A DNA stretch of 64,000 nt, taken from the NCBI GenBank assembly GCA_029263015.1, contig JAJCYI010000034.1:1-64000 (forward strand), read 5' to 3'. Of the stretch, positions 1-7,200 are shown piece by piece; the stretch's first letter is position 1, and every line of letters starts with the position of its first letter. The position numbers were made by a program, and so were the translations under genes. Below the pieces are notes generated by a model, which had not been told where the DNA came from, ran no database searches, and was given only the letters and a program-made list of their open reading frames with translations. The stretch is from Saprospiraceae bacterium. GTDB lineage: Bacteria > Bacteroidota > Bacteroidia > Chitinophagales > Saprospiraceae.

Positions 1-21
1 ATAAAATAAAAAATAATTGTT

Positions 22-720
22 TTAAAATATAAAAACGGGGTACGGTGCCATGGGTGTGGGGGGCTCCGGTACGCGCCCGACACCTGGACTAGAAGCCCTC
101 CAAAAAAAGATCAAAACCAATATCATTAATGGCAGCGCCAACGCCAGTTCAAACGTAAAAAGCGCTACCACAAAAAATGTAATTGAAAGAACCCAACCCT
201 TCTTTCTGCCATCATCTAAATATTTAATAAAAAACAAAAGAGAAGAAAGCATGCTCAAAGTGCAAAACAAAAAATTAAAGCACACTTTCCAGATGACGGT
301 TTCGGCATTGTAAGGGTTGATGAGGAACAGCAAGGATGCCAATAGCGCAGGGATCGAAATGTTATGTAAAAACAGCATAGTGTCCCCATTTCCAAAAAAC
401 CTTTTTGCCAAACAATAACCCAAAAAACCATTTGCTACATGCAATGAAGTATAAACCAAATACCAGGGCAGCGCCTTTATTCCAAATATTTTATAAAAAA
501 GGAAAAGAAAAAAATTGGTCACTTGGTGCAAAGCTGGAAAGCCAAAGCAATCAAGGAAACCGCTGAAAGGTGCGCCGTCGAGCCGCTCCTGCAAGCCAGT
601 AAAATCTGTGACGAAGCCTGCCTGCATGGTCTTAAAATACAGCAAATGCACGCTGACAAAAAACAGGGTCAGCACGGTTGCGTTTTCTTTGAGACTGGAC
701 TTGTTTAATACCAAATGCAT
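22..720 (-). CDS. Polytopic membrane protein, probably 3'-truncated
   Basis: The 232-residue product is almost entirely hydrophobic, with about five to six predicted membrane helices and short charged loops such as YLDDGRKKGW. The NPYNAETVIWK stretch resembles the loop region of large Bacteroidota membrane proteins related to GT39/TMTC-type glycosyltransferases, which are usually about 500 residues. The reading frame leaves hydrophobic sequence abruptly at FFWRASSPGVG and ends in a Pro-rich tail encoded by a GC-rich stretch unlike the rest of the gene. I infer a C-terminal truncation by inserted or recombined DNA, but cannot exclude that the gene simply ends here. No function is assigned. It is divergent from the DUF4381-like gene at 828. 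Confidence 0.55.
   Translation of the reverse strand: MHLVLNKSSLKENATVLTLFFVSVHLLYFKTMQAGFVTDFTGLQERLDGAPFSGFLDCFGFPALHQVTNFFLFLFYKIFGIKALPWYLVYTSLHVANGFLGYCLAKRFFGNGDTMLFLHNISIPALLASLLFLINPYNAETVIWKVCFNFLFCTLSMLSSLLFFIKYLDDGRKKGWVLSITFFVVALFTFELALALPLMILVLIFFWRASSPGVGRVPEPPTPMAPYPVFIF
35..100. repeat. GC-rich hairpin island at the window edge
   Basis: A stretch of about 65 bases is roughly 70% G+C inside AT-rich surroundings. It holds a stem GGTGT (53-57)/ACACC (80-84), extended inward by imperfect pairing of GGGGGGC with GCGCCCG, and the palindrome CCATGG just outside. It coincides with the point where the membrane-protein frame loses its hydrophobic character. It may be a REP-like or transposon-end sequence; the family is not recognised. 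Confidence 0.4.
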
Positions 721-827
721 TGAATTTTTTGGCTTGGCCTCAAGTGATTACTTTTGAGCCTTTTAAAATCCTCCGTTTAATTAAACGGGGGCACTCTTAG
801 CCGGAAAAATAGAGAAGTTGATTCATC

Positions 828-1751
828 ATGCGATTGTTTTTTACACTTATTTATTCGCTTTTCTTTCTCCAAACCAGTACTGCCCAGTACAGTGCCAAGG
901 CTTCTGTCGATAGTACTTATATGATGATTGGCGATCAGCAGAAACTCCATCTTGATGTGGTTTATCCTTCTGGGTCTGCGCTGTTGCCGCTCGTTTTTAA
1001 AAAAAATGCGGAAGATGCTATTGAATTTTTAGGACAAACACGCTGGGATACCCTATCAGAAAACAGTTCGGTCAGGATAAGGAAAGACATTCTTTTTACA
1101 GCCTGGGACTCAGGGTATCAGGCCGTACCCGCCATTCCCATTGTTTTTTTGAAAAGTGGCGTGAAGGACACCATTTACACCATTGACATTCCCATTGAAG
1201 TAATGGCGCCTCCTGCGGACTCGGTTTTGGCGGACATTAAGCCGATCATCGAAGAAGCGATTATTTGGACCGACTATATACCATTATTAGGCATCGTGCT
1301 TCTACTGCTATTGGTTGTATTGCTTTGGTTCATTGTCAGTAGGATGAAAAAAAAGAAGGAATTGCCTTCACCTCCACCTGTGGTAATTCCGCCACACGAA
1401 ATTGCCTTTCAGAAATTAAAAAAATTAAAAAAATCAAAGCTTTGGCAACAGGGTCATGTAAAAGAGTACCACAGCCAGTTGACATATATCATCCGGGAAT
1501 ACCTGGAGGGCAGGTATGAGGTAAAGGCATTGGAGCAGACCACCGATGAGATTTTGGAACAAATGAAAAATAAAGCGTTAGTGCCTGATTTGACCGAAAA
1601 AATGACCACCCTTCTGCAAACGGCTGACTTGGTAAAGTTTGCCAAAGCTGAACCTCCTGCTGATTATCATGATAGTGCCTTAGCGCTTGGGGAGGAGTTT
1701 GTAAGGACAACGAAACAGGTAGCTTTACCGCAAGAAAGAGAAACTTCCTAA
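828..1751 (+). CDS. DUF4381-like protein of the Bat (aerotolerance) group
   Basis: A 307-residue envelope protein. It has a signal peptide (residues 1-19, ending near TSTAQ), a periplasmic beta-rich part to about residue 145, one membrane helix (about 151-171, LLGIVLLLLLVVLLWFI), then a basic KKKK stretch and a cytoplasmic helical tail with the IREYLEGRYEVKALEQTTDEIL segment. This tail is typical of the proteins that precede batA in Bacteroidota bat operons. Its role there is unknown; it probably acts with the VWA protein encoded next. The stop codon lies inside a 41-bp palindrome that separates it from batA. No moxR or DUF58 gene lies upstream, where the neighbour is divergent. Confidence 0.65.
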   Translation: MRLFFTLIYSLFFLQTSTAQYSAKASVDSTYMMIGDQQKLHLDVVYPSGSALLPLVFKKNAEDAIEFLGQTRWDTLSENSSVRIRKDILFTAWDSGYQAVPAIPIVFLKSGVKDTIYTIDIPIEVMAPPADSVLADIKPIIEEAIIWTDYIPLLGIVLLLLLVVLLWFIVSRMKKKKELPSPPPVVIPPHEIAFQKLKKLKKSKLWQQGHVKEYHSQLTYIIREYLEGRYEVKALEQTTDEILEQMKNKALVPDLTEKMTTLLQTADLVKFAKAEPPADYHDSALALGEEFVRTTKQVALPQERETS

Positions 1752-1784
1752 ACGGTGGGAATTGAATTCCCACCGTTTAGGAAG
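1744..1784. repeat. 41-bp perfect palindrome between DUF4381-like gene and batA
   Basis: Two 20-base arms, CTTCCTAAACGGTGGGAATT and its exact reverse complement, flank a single G at 1764. The left arm contains the TAA stop of the upstream gene, and the right arm ends 19 bases before the batA start. No T-run follows on the plus strand, so it is not a classic intrinsic terminator. It could be an mRNA-stabilising or attenuating hairpin, or a mobile palindromic unit. Confidence 0.85.
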
Positions 1785-1803
1785 CAAAGCAAACAAAATC
1801 AAG

Positions 1804-2802
1804 ATGTTCGCCAACATAAACTTCCTACATCCTTGGTTTTTTCTATTGCTGCTGCTGATCCCGCTCGTAGCCTATTTGCGCTATATGCAACGCGGCCAGC
1901 ACTATGCAAGTCTGAAAATGCCGACCCTTCAGGCTGTAAAAGATATTGGAACGTGGAAGATTGTTCTGCAAAAGTGGCTGCCACTCCTGAGGGCATTGGC
2001 TTTTGTGGCGCTTGTGTTTGCACTTGCCCGCCCACAGCTCACCCTCAAGGAAGAAACCGTGACCGCCGATGGCATTGATATTTTTCTTGTTATTGACCTT
2101 TCAAGCAGCATGTTGGCACAGGATTTTAAGCCTGACAGGTTGGAGGTCAGCAAGAGGGTCGCTTCAGATTTTGTGGACAAACGGCCTTATGACCGCATTG
2201 GACTGGCTGTGTTTGCTGGAGAAGCATTTACCCAATGTCCGCTCACAACCGACCACAATGTCCTGAAAGATTTTATCAGCGATTTGCGTTGTGGCCTTTT
2301 GGAAGACGGAACCGCTATCGGAATGGGACTGGCCACCGCCGTCAACCGAATAAAAGATAGCGATGCTGAAAGCAAGGTCGTCATCTTGTTGACTGATGGG
2401 GTGAACAATGCCGGGTATGTAAAGCCACTCACTGCCGCTGAAATTTCAAAAGAATTCGAGGTGAAAGTTTATACAATTGGTGTGGGTTCGGAAGGAGAAG
2501 CCCTTGCCCCTACCAGCCGCCGCAGCGATGGTCGTTATCAGTTCAGCCGTACCCGCGTTGAAATTGATGAAGACTTGCTTACGCAAATAGCAGAAATGAC
2601 TGGCGGTAAATATTTTAGGGCAATCAATGAAAAACGCCTTGAATTGATCTATACTGAAATAGACCGCTTGGAAAAAACAGAAATCGAAGTGACGACGATC
2701 AAGCGGTACAGTGAGGAATATTATCGTTTTGTATGGATCGCCGTGGTGCTGTTGTTGTTGGAATTGTTGCTGCGGTTTACGGTGTTGCGGTCGGTGACTT
2801 GA
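1804..2802 (+). CDS. batA: VWA domain-containing membrane protein BatA
   Basis: The start is placed at the ATG of MFANINFLHPW rather than the track's upstream TTG, because that TTG lies inside the palindrome and the true N-terminus is a membrane helix. The product has 332 residues: N-terminal helices (LHPWFFLLLLLIPLVAYL and a second near 55-70), a von Willebrand A domain at about 75-290, and a C-terminal helix (FVWIAVVLLLLELLLRF). The MIDAS metal site is visible as DLSSSM, with DGTAIG and LTDGVNN. In Bacteroidota BatA works with BatB, C, D and MoxR in an envelope complex linked to oxidative stress. None of those partners follows; the next genes are a toxin-antitoxin pair on the other strand. 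Confidence 0.85.
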   Translation: MFANINFLHPWFFLLLLLIPLVAYLRYMQRGQHYASLKMPTLQAVKDIGTWKIVLQKWLPLLRALAFVALVFALARPQLTLKEETVTADGIDIFLVIDLSSSMLAQDFKPDRLEVSKRVASDFVDKRPYDRIGLAVFAGEAFTQCPLTTDHNVLKDFISDLRCGLLEDGTAIGMGLATAVNRIKDSDAESKVVILLTDGVNNAGYVKPLTAAEISKEFEVKVYTIGVGSEGEALAPTSRRSDGRYQFSRTRVEIDEDLLTQIAEMTGGKYFRAINEKRLELIYTEIDRLEKTEIEVTTIKRYSEEYYRFVWIAVVLLLLELLLRFTVLRSVT

Positions 2803-2864
2803 TTTTTATTAATTCATTCGTTTAGATTTCCAAAATCTAGAAAATCTTGGTGTTGCCAATACTT

Positions 2865-3215
2865 CTATAAAGGCAAATAATTAACCTGCCCTATCCACTC
2901 CGATATTTCACTGCATTCTGCAATTAATTGTAAGTCTTCAATCACAGGGCCAATTAGCGAATTATGATTGACAAGCAAAATACCTGGAACAGGTAAGCCT
3001 TTTTCTAAATATTCATGAGCAAATGCTGGGATGGTTTTTACATCGTGCGTAATAAGCAAGCGGGAATTTTCAAAGGCCCATCTCATAACAGTTGGGTCAT
3101 CCGCACCCGACATCCCCATATTTTGGACAGTAACAATATCAATTTTTGGGTTGCGGTATCCCAATCCCCGGACAATTTTATTGTTCAGGTTTTCATCAGC
3201 GAGGTAAGCAATCAT
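2865..3215 (-). CDS. DUF5615 PIN-like toxin
   Basis: The 116-residue protein opens with YLADENLNN, where the Asp-Glu pair is the hallmark of DUF5615 (Mut7-C/PIN-like) proteins, followed by LLITHDVKTIP, which carries the second acidic site. This fold is a probable RNase and the toxin half of a type II pair. It lies 12 bases downstream of the DUF433 gene on the same strand, the usual antitoxin-then-toxin order. Both acidic motifs are intact, so the toxin looks functional. The assignment follows from family and pairing; the target RNA is unknown. Confidence 0.75.
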   Translation of the reverse strand: MIAYLADENLNNKIVRGLGYRNPKIDIVTVQNMGMSGADDPTVMRWAFENSRLLITHDVKTIPAFAHEYLEKGLPVPGILLVNHNSLIGPVIEDLQLIAECSEISEWIGQVNYLPL

Positions 3216-3227
3216 GGGAGAAAAGAA

Positions 3228-3557
3228 TTATGTGGATTGCCGTTTTTTCAAAAGCCTTTCCCTGATACCGGCAGGCGGGAATTTCTTTTGAATTTTCTGT
3301 TGCAAGGCTTCCGCTGCTTTTTCGTTTTCGTTCAGGTAGGTATCAACGGCTTTTTTGTTTTTTAAATAAAAGCCGATGACCGCATAGAGATCGGACAATT
3401 CAAGAGGTGGATATTGCAAGGCAATCTCCTCGGTCGTCGCGCCATTTTTAAAAGCGTACAAAACCGAGTCAAGGGTCACTCTTGTTCCGGCTATTCTGTA
3501 AAGCCCTGTCTTGTCTTCCTTCAACGGCAGTGGTTTAGGTTCTAGAGAAATACCCAT
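3228..3557 (-). CDS. DUF433 antitoxin
   Basis: The start is set at the internal ATG (MGISLEPKPLPL), giving 109 residues; the track start adds 11 residues with no family support. The GLYRIAGTRVTLDSVLYAF and EEIALQYPPLELSDLYAVIGFYL segments match the DUF433 domain (about residues 15-75), a winged-helix-like domain that pairs with DUF5615 toxins. A charged helical tail (NENEKAAEALQQKIQKKF) probably contacts the toxin. It is first in a two-gene operon and, like other antitoxins, may repress it; no clear operator was identified upstream. Confidence 0.75.
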   Translation of the reverse strand: MGISLEPKPLPLKEDKTGLYRIAGTRVTLDSVLYAFKNGATTEEIALQYPPLELSDLYAVIGFYLKNKKAVDTYLNENEKAAEALQQKIQKKFPPAGIRERLLKKRQST

Positions 3558-3661
3558 TTTTAATAGATTTTGATTTCCAAAATTATTCAATTAATCTGAG
3601 GTAATCAAATTGATGGTTTCGACACATCCCAAAACCATTTTTCAGGAAGTACAACTTCCTG

Positions 3662-5122
3662 CTACGATTGCACCAATTTCTCCACCCCCTCCTTAAAAAT
3701 TTCCAACAACATGTCAACTTCCCTTAAATGGGTGCGGAAACAAAGGATTGCTATGCGTATCCAATACACCCCGTCAATGGTGGTTGAGGAAACAAAAATG
3801 CGTCCGTCCGTTTGCACATGTTCTAAAAGACGGGCATTGAAATCATTGGTATCGCCTTGTTTTGGAACGAAGCGGTAGGTGGCTACCGATAAGTCGGGGA
3901 ATGGGCCGACCTCAAATCCCAGCTTTTGTATTTCATCATAAAAATAGCGGGTCAGTAGTATTTTTTCTTCCAGTGCTGCTTTAAAAGGAGCAATTCCATA
4001 GAGTTGCAAGGGCAACCACATCCGAACACCCCGCCAATGTTTGGTAAGTTCGGGAGAAAGGTCAGCGGGGTTGTATTCCTCTGTGGCTCCGAGAGTGTCC
4101 TGCATATAACTTGCACGGTAATAATGGCTCTCCATCTGAGCTTTTATATCTTTTATTAAAATAGCCCCCAGGCCATAGGAAAGGAACAGACCCTTGTGAG
4201 GATCGATGGCAACTGAGTCGGAGCGCTCGATGCCTTTGAAAGTATCCTTTATTGTTGTGCCATCAGGATTATCAACATCGGCCAAGATAAAAAACCCGCC
4301 ATAAGCTGCATCTACATGAAACCAGAGATTGTGCTTTTCGCAAATGTCTGCCACAGCATTTAAAGGATCCATGGCGCCAGTGTCGGTGGTGCCGGCAGAA
4401 GCAACTACAAGAAAAGGATATAGTCCGTCGGCCACATCTTTATCAACCATTTCAGCAAGGGCATTCGCATCCATTCTGAATTGGCCATCCATTGGCACGT
4501 TTCGGACCATGGCCTCCCCCATCCCTCCTATCCGGATTGCTTTGTGAACACAGTGATGAACTTGTCCAGTCAAATAAATCACGGAATTTTTTACCTTGTC
4601 GGTTGTTATTTTTTTTGAATCACGGGCAGCCACAAATGCAATCAGGTTGGCAATAGACCCACCGCTCGTCAAATTGCCCAGCGACCCTTTTGGGTAACCC
4701 ATTAGATCGCACATCCAGCGGAGTAGCATGTTTTCCATACGAACCGCGTTAGGGCCTCCGAAGAAAATACCTGCGTATTCATTGGTCACCGCTGCTAGGT
4801 AATCACCAAGTGCGGTTGGATAAATGCCCCCACCAGGTATATAGCCAAGATGCCCTCCTGACGCGGGGTTCAGGCCATCGTTTGGCAAGTTCTCTTTTAA
4901 TACACCCAGCAGTTGTTCCATTGGTTTTGGCTGACCGTCGAGGGGCAGTTCCAAAAGACCAGTAGATGGGGTGTCACGTTTTACATAAGCTTTTCTATTG
5001 GGCAGGCTGTCCACATAATCGTGGGCGTAATCTTGCACAGCGGCTGCCCAATCATTTCTTTGTGAGGGTGATGGTTCAAGTTGCTCAGAAGCTTTTTCCA
5101 GTTTAAGTATCCTGTTGCGCAT
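3662..5122 (-). CDS. Group II pyridoxal-5'-phosphate amino-acid decarboxylase
   Basis: The 486-residue protein has the fold-type I aminotransferase architecture of the aromatic amino-acid/glutamate/diaminobutyrate decarboxylase family. Key motifs are HVDAAYGGFF (the Asp contacting the PLP ring nitrogen) and SVAIDPHKGLF (Schiff-base Lys at about residue 310), with GNLTSGGSIANL upstream for phosphate binding. It should decarboxylate an L-amino acid in the cytoplasm. The substrate (aromatic amino acid, glutamate or diaminobutyrate) cannot be fixed from sequence alone. Length is normal for the family. It is a single-gene unit, followed downstream by the toxin-antitoxin pair on the same strand about 100 bases away. 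Confidence 0.85.
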   Translation of the reverse strand: MRNRILKLEKASEQLEPSPSQRNDWAAAVQDYAHDYVDSLPNRKAYVKRDTPSTGLLELPLDGQPKPMEQLLGVLKENLPNDGLNPASGGHLGYIPGGGIYPTALGDYLAAVTNEYAGIFFGGPNAVRMENMLLRWMCDLMGYPKGSLGNLTSGGSIANLIAFVAARDSKKITTDKVKNSVIYLTGQVHHCVHKAIRIGGMGEAMVRNVPMDGQFRMDANALAEMVDKDVADGLYPFLVVASAGTTDTGAMDPLNAVADICEKHNLWFHVDAAYGGFFILADVDNPDGTTIKDTFKGIERSDSVAIDPHKGLFLSYGLGAILIKDIKAQMESHYYRASYMQDTLGATEEYNPADLSPELTKHWRGVRMWLPLQLYGIAPFKAALEEKILLTRYFYDEIQKLGFEVGPFPDLSVATYRFVPKQGDTNDFNARLLEHVQTDGRIFVSSTTIDGVYWIRIAILCFRTHLREVDMLLEIFKEGVEKLVQS

Positions 5123-5488
5123 GGAAGGTTATTGGTGAAATTGAGAATCCTGACTGCCGTCAGGCAAGTTTAGAAATTGGGAAATTTCCCATTTCCGCAA
5201 AGAAAGGGATTGAAAAGCAATTCAATTTACAATTCCGAAATATGCTGCCAAAAAACAGGGTAAATGTCTTATTTTTACGCCACACCTACCGACCATCATA
5301 TTCCAATTAATTTGGTCAAAAGTACATACATGAAAAATAGGATGCGGCACTGCCGTTCCTATCCTTGTTTTCAATTTCACCCGAAGAAAGTAAGTTTGCG
5401 GAAACGTTGCGAAAGCAATAAGCACTTGGCTCTTTGCCAGCCCGCTTACTCGCCAACTTCTATTTTTAACTAACTAAATTTTTGTAAA
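5123..5488. other. Intergenic region, 366 bp, no gene seen
   Basis: The divergent spacer between the decarboxylase and the NTF2-like gene. It contains a small hairpin CCTGAC-TGCC-GTCAGG near 5151-5166 and the 12-base palindrome GGGAAATTTCCC near 5179-5190. Two overlapping ORFs in the track (5222-5425 minus, 5264-5473 plus) have no recognisable protein character. Promoters for both flanking genes must lie here, but no strong TAnnTTTG match was found. Confidence 0.6.
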
Positions 5489-5845
5489 ATGAGCACACAG
5501 GAAATCGCAAACCGACTTGTCGAACTTTGCCGTAAAGGCGATTACGAACTCTGTTTCAAAGAGTTGTACTCACCGGATGCGGTGAGCATTGAACCGAACG
5601 ATAATTTTGGGGCCCGCCGTGCGGAAGGCATGGAAGCCATCAAGGAAAAAGGAGAGGCTCTCAACGCTATGATCGAAGAAATGCACGGTGGTAGCGTGGG
5701 TGATCCCATCGTTGCCGGCAACCATTTCTCCTGTAGCATGATGGTGGATTGGACGATGAAAGGTATGGGACGCCAGAAGATGGAGGAAATCTGTGTGTAC
5801 AAAGTGGAAGATGGTAAGGTTGTTTCGGAGCAGTTTTTCTTCTAA
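5489..5845 (+). CDS. SnoaL/NTF2-like protein
   Basis: The 118-residue soluble protein shows the cone-shaped NTF2/SnoaL pattern: an N-terminal helix pair (IANRLVELCRKGDYELCFKEL), a SPDAVSIEPND strand, a helix with EGMEAIKEKGEAL, and C-terminal strands ending CVYKVEDGKVVSEQFFF. Such proteins are small-molecule isomerases, cyclases or stress-related binding proteins; no specific substrate can be read. Length is typical. It is monocistronic, with unrelated genes on both sides. Confidence 0.7.
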   Translation: MSTQEIANRLVELCRKGDYELCFKELYSPDAVSIEPNDNFGARRAEGMEAIKEKGEALNAMIEEMHGGSVGDPIVAGNHFSCSMMVDWTMKGMGRQKMEEICVYKVEDGKVVSEQFFF

Positions 5846-5922
5846 AAAATACCTTTGGTTTGTCGGCGTGGCCATTGGTCACGCCGACAAAATACATCGG
5901 TTCGAATGTATTGATTTATGAA

Positions 5923-5944
5923 TTTGCACCAAATTTGGTGCAAA
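5923..5944. promoter_or_regulatory. Palindrome 1 upstream of AAA_14 ATPase
   Basis: A perfect 22-base palindrome: arm TTTGCACCAAA followed directly by its reverse complement. It lies 52 bases before the preferred ATG and inside the track's longer ORF. The core TnCACCAA is shared with the second palindrome, suggesting two binding sites for one dimeric regulator, or for the ATPase itself. Confidence 0.6.
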
Positions 5945-5961
5945 ATTGATAGTCTAATTAT

Positions 5962-5989
5962 GAATTTACACCAATTTAGGTGTAAATTC
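5962..5989. promoter_or_regulatory. Palindrome 2 upstream of AAA_14 ATPase
   Basis: 11-base perfect arms GAATTTACACC and GGTGTAAATTC surround the 6-base centre AATTTA, ending six bases before the ATG at 5996. It resembles palindrome 1 (same GAATTTnCACC half-site), with centres about 42 bases apart, which is four helical turns. The spacing suggests cooperative binding on one DNA face. Confidence 0.6.
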
Positions 5990-5995
5990 GCAACC

Positions 5996-7159
5996 ATGGT
6001 TCAACGGAAAATTTTAGAAGAAATAAAATCCTTAAAAGGAAAGTACCCAGTTTTGACGATCACCGGCCCTCGTCAAAGTGGGAAAACAACTTTGATAAAA
6101 TCGCTCTTTCCCGATTGGCCATACTTCTCAATGGAAACGCCGGATGTCCGCGAAAAGGTAAATAACAATCCCCGCGAACTGTTTGACCGCCATGGCCACC
6201 GTCTATTGCTGGACGAAGTACAGCGCACACCAAATATACTTTCCTACTTGCAGACCATCGTTGATGAAGACCCCGAAGCATGTTTTATCCTTTCTGGTTC
6301 GCAAAATTTGCTGATGCTCGAAAACATCAGCCAGTCGTTGGCGGGGAGAACAGCCATCTTTTATTTATTGCCTTTTTCGCTGGAGGAATTAATGGATTCC
6401 AACTTTTCAAAAGAAGATAAATATGAAAACTGGATTTTTAATGGTTTCTATCCACGGATCTATGACAAACAACTCAAGCCCTCTCAATTTTATCCAAACT
6501 ATATTGAAACATACATTCAAAGGGATGTCCGACAAATAAAAAATATCGGCAACTTAAACCTGTTCATCCGATTTCTTTCAATATGCGCAGGCCACGTTGG
6601 GCAGACAATCAATTACAGCAATTTGGCAAATGCAGCTGGAATCAGCCTTGTGACCGTCAAAAGCTGGCTTTCAGTATTGGAAACTTCCTTCGTTATTTAT
6701 CAACTCAATCCCTATTTCAGGAATTTCAATAAACGGGTCACCAAGTCAACCAAACTGTATTTTTATGACACTGGGCTTGCATGTTCTTTATTGAGGATGA
6801 ACAATGTTGAAGCAGTCGAAACCTATTATCAAAAAGGAGCTTTGTTCGAGAATTTCATTATCAATGAAATCAGTAAAGCATATTTCAACAGAGGGGAGCG
6901 CCCTCCCATTTATTATTGGAAAGATAGCAAAAATCACGAGATTGATCTCCTGCTCGATCTTGGTGGAAAACTGTTGCCGATTGAAATAAAATCGGGGCGA
7001 ACCTTTAGTACTGCTTTTTTCAAAAACATAGCCTGGTTTCAGAATATATCAGACTTGCCAATTATCGACTGTGCTGTTATTTATGGAGGAGATCAGGACT
7101 GGGAAACAGAGCATGGTAAATTGATCAGTTGGCGAAACCTTAATGAACTATTGAAATGA
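5996..7159 (+). CDS. AAA_14/DUF4143 family ATP-binding protein
   Basis: The start is moved from 5918 to the ATG of MVQRKILEEIKSL, because the upstream part translates the two palindromes. The product has 387 residues. The N-terminal AAA_14 domain carries Walker A GPRQSGKTT (about residues 21-29), Walker B RLLLDEVQ and a sensor stretch FILSGSQN. The C-terminal DUF4143 domain (about 190-340) contains a winged-helix-like part (SNLANAAGISLVTVKSWLSVL) and the nuclease-like motif EIDLLLD...LLPIEIKSG. The latter resembles the D-E-K core of PD-(D/E)XK folds. Biological role is unknown; such genes are scattered and often horizontally acquired in Bacteroidota. It is convergent with dnaN. Confidence 0.85.
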   Translation: MVQRKILEEIKSLKGKYPVLTITGPRQSGKTTLIKSLFPDWPYFSMETPDVREKVNNNPRELFDRHGHRLLLDEVQRTPNILSYLQTIVDEDPEACFILSGSQNLLMLENISQSLAGRTAIFYLLPFSLEELMDSNFSKEDKYENWIFNGFYPRIYDKQLKPSQFYPNYIETYIQRDVRQIKNIGNLNLFIRFLSICAGHVGQTINYSNLANAAGISLVTVKSWLSVLETSFVIYQLNPYFRNFNKRVTKSTKLYFYDTGLACSLLRMNNVEAVETYYQKGALFENFIINEISKAYFNRGERPPIYYWKDSKNHEIDLLLDLGGKLLPIEIKSGRTFSTAFFKNIAWFQNISDLPIIDCAVIYGGDQDWETEHGKLISWRNLNELLK

Positions 7160-7200
7160 TGTAAGAAACAAGTGATCAGTATACTAATCACTAAAACCCA

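Noticed and set aside
35-100. 3' end of a group II intron
   Set aside because: The GTACGGTG string recalls domain V, but the AT-rich sequence before it offers no pairing partner and no domain V hairpin can be drawn.
5222-5473. Small ORFs in the gap before the NTF2-like gene
   Set aside because: Overlapping frames on both strands, no start context and no family resemblance.
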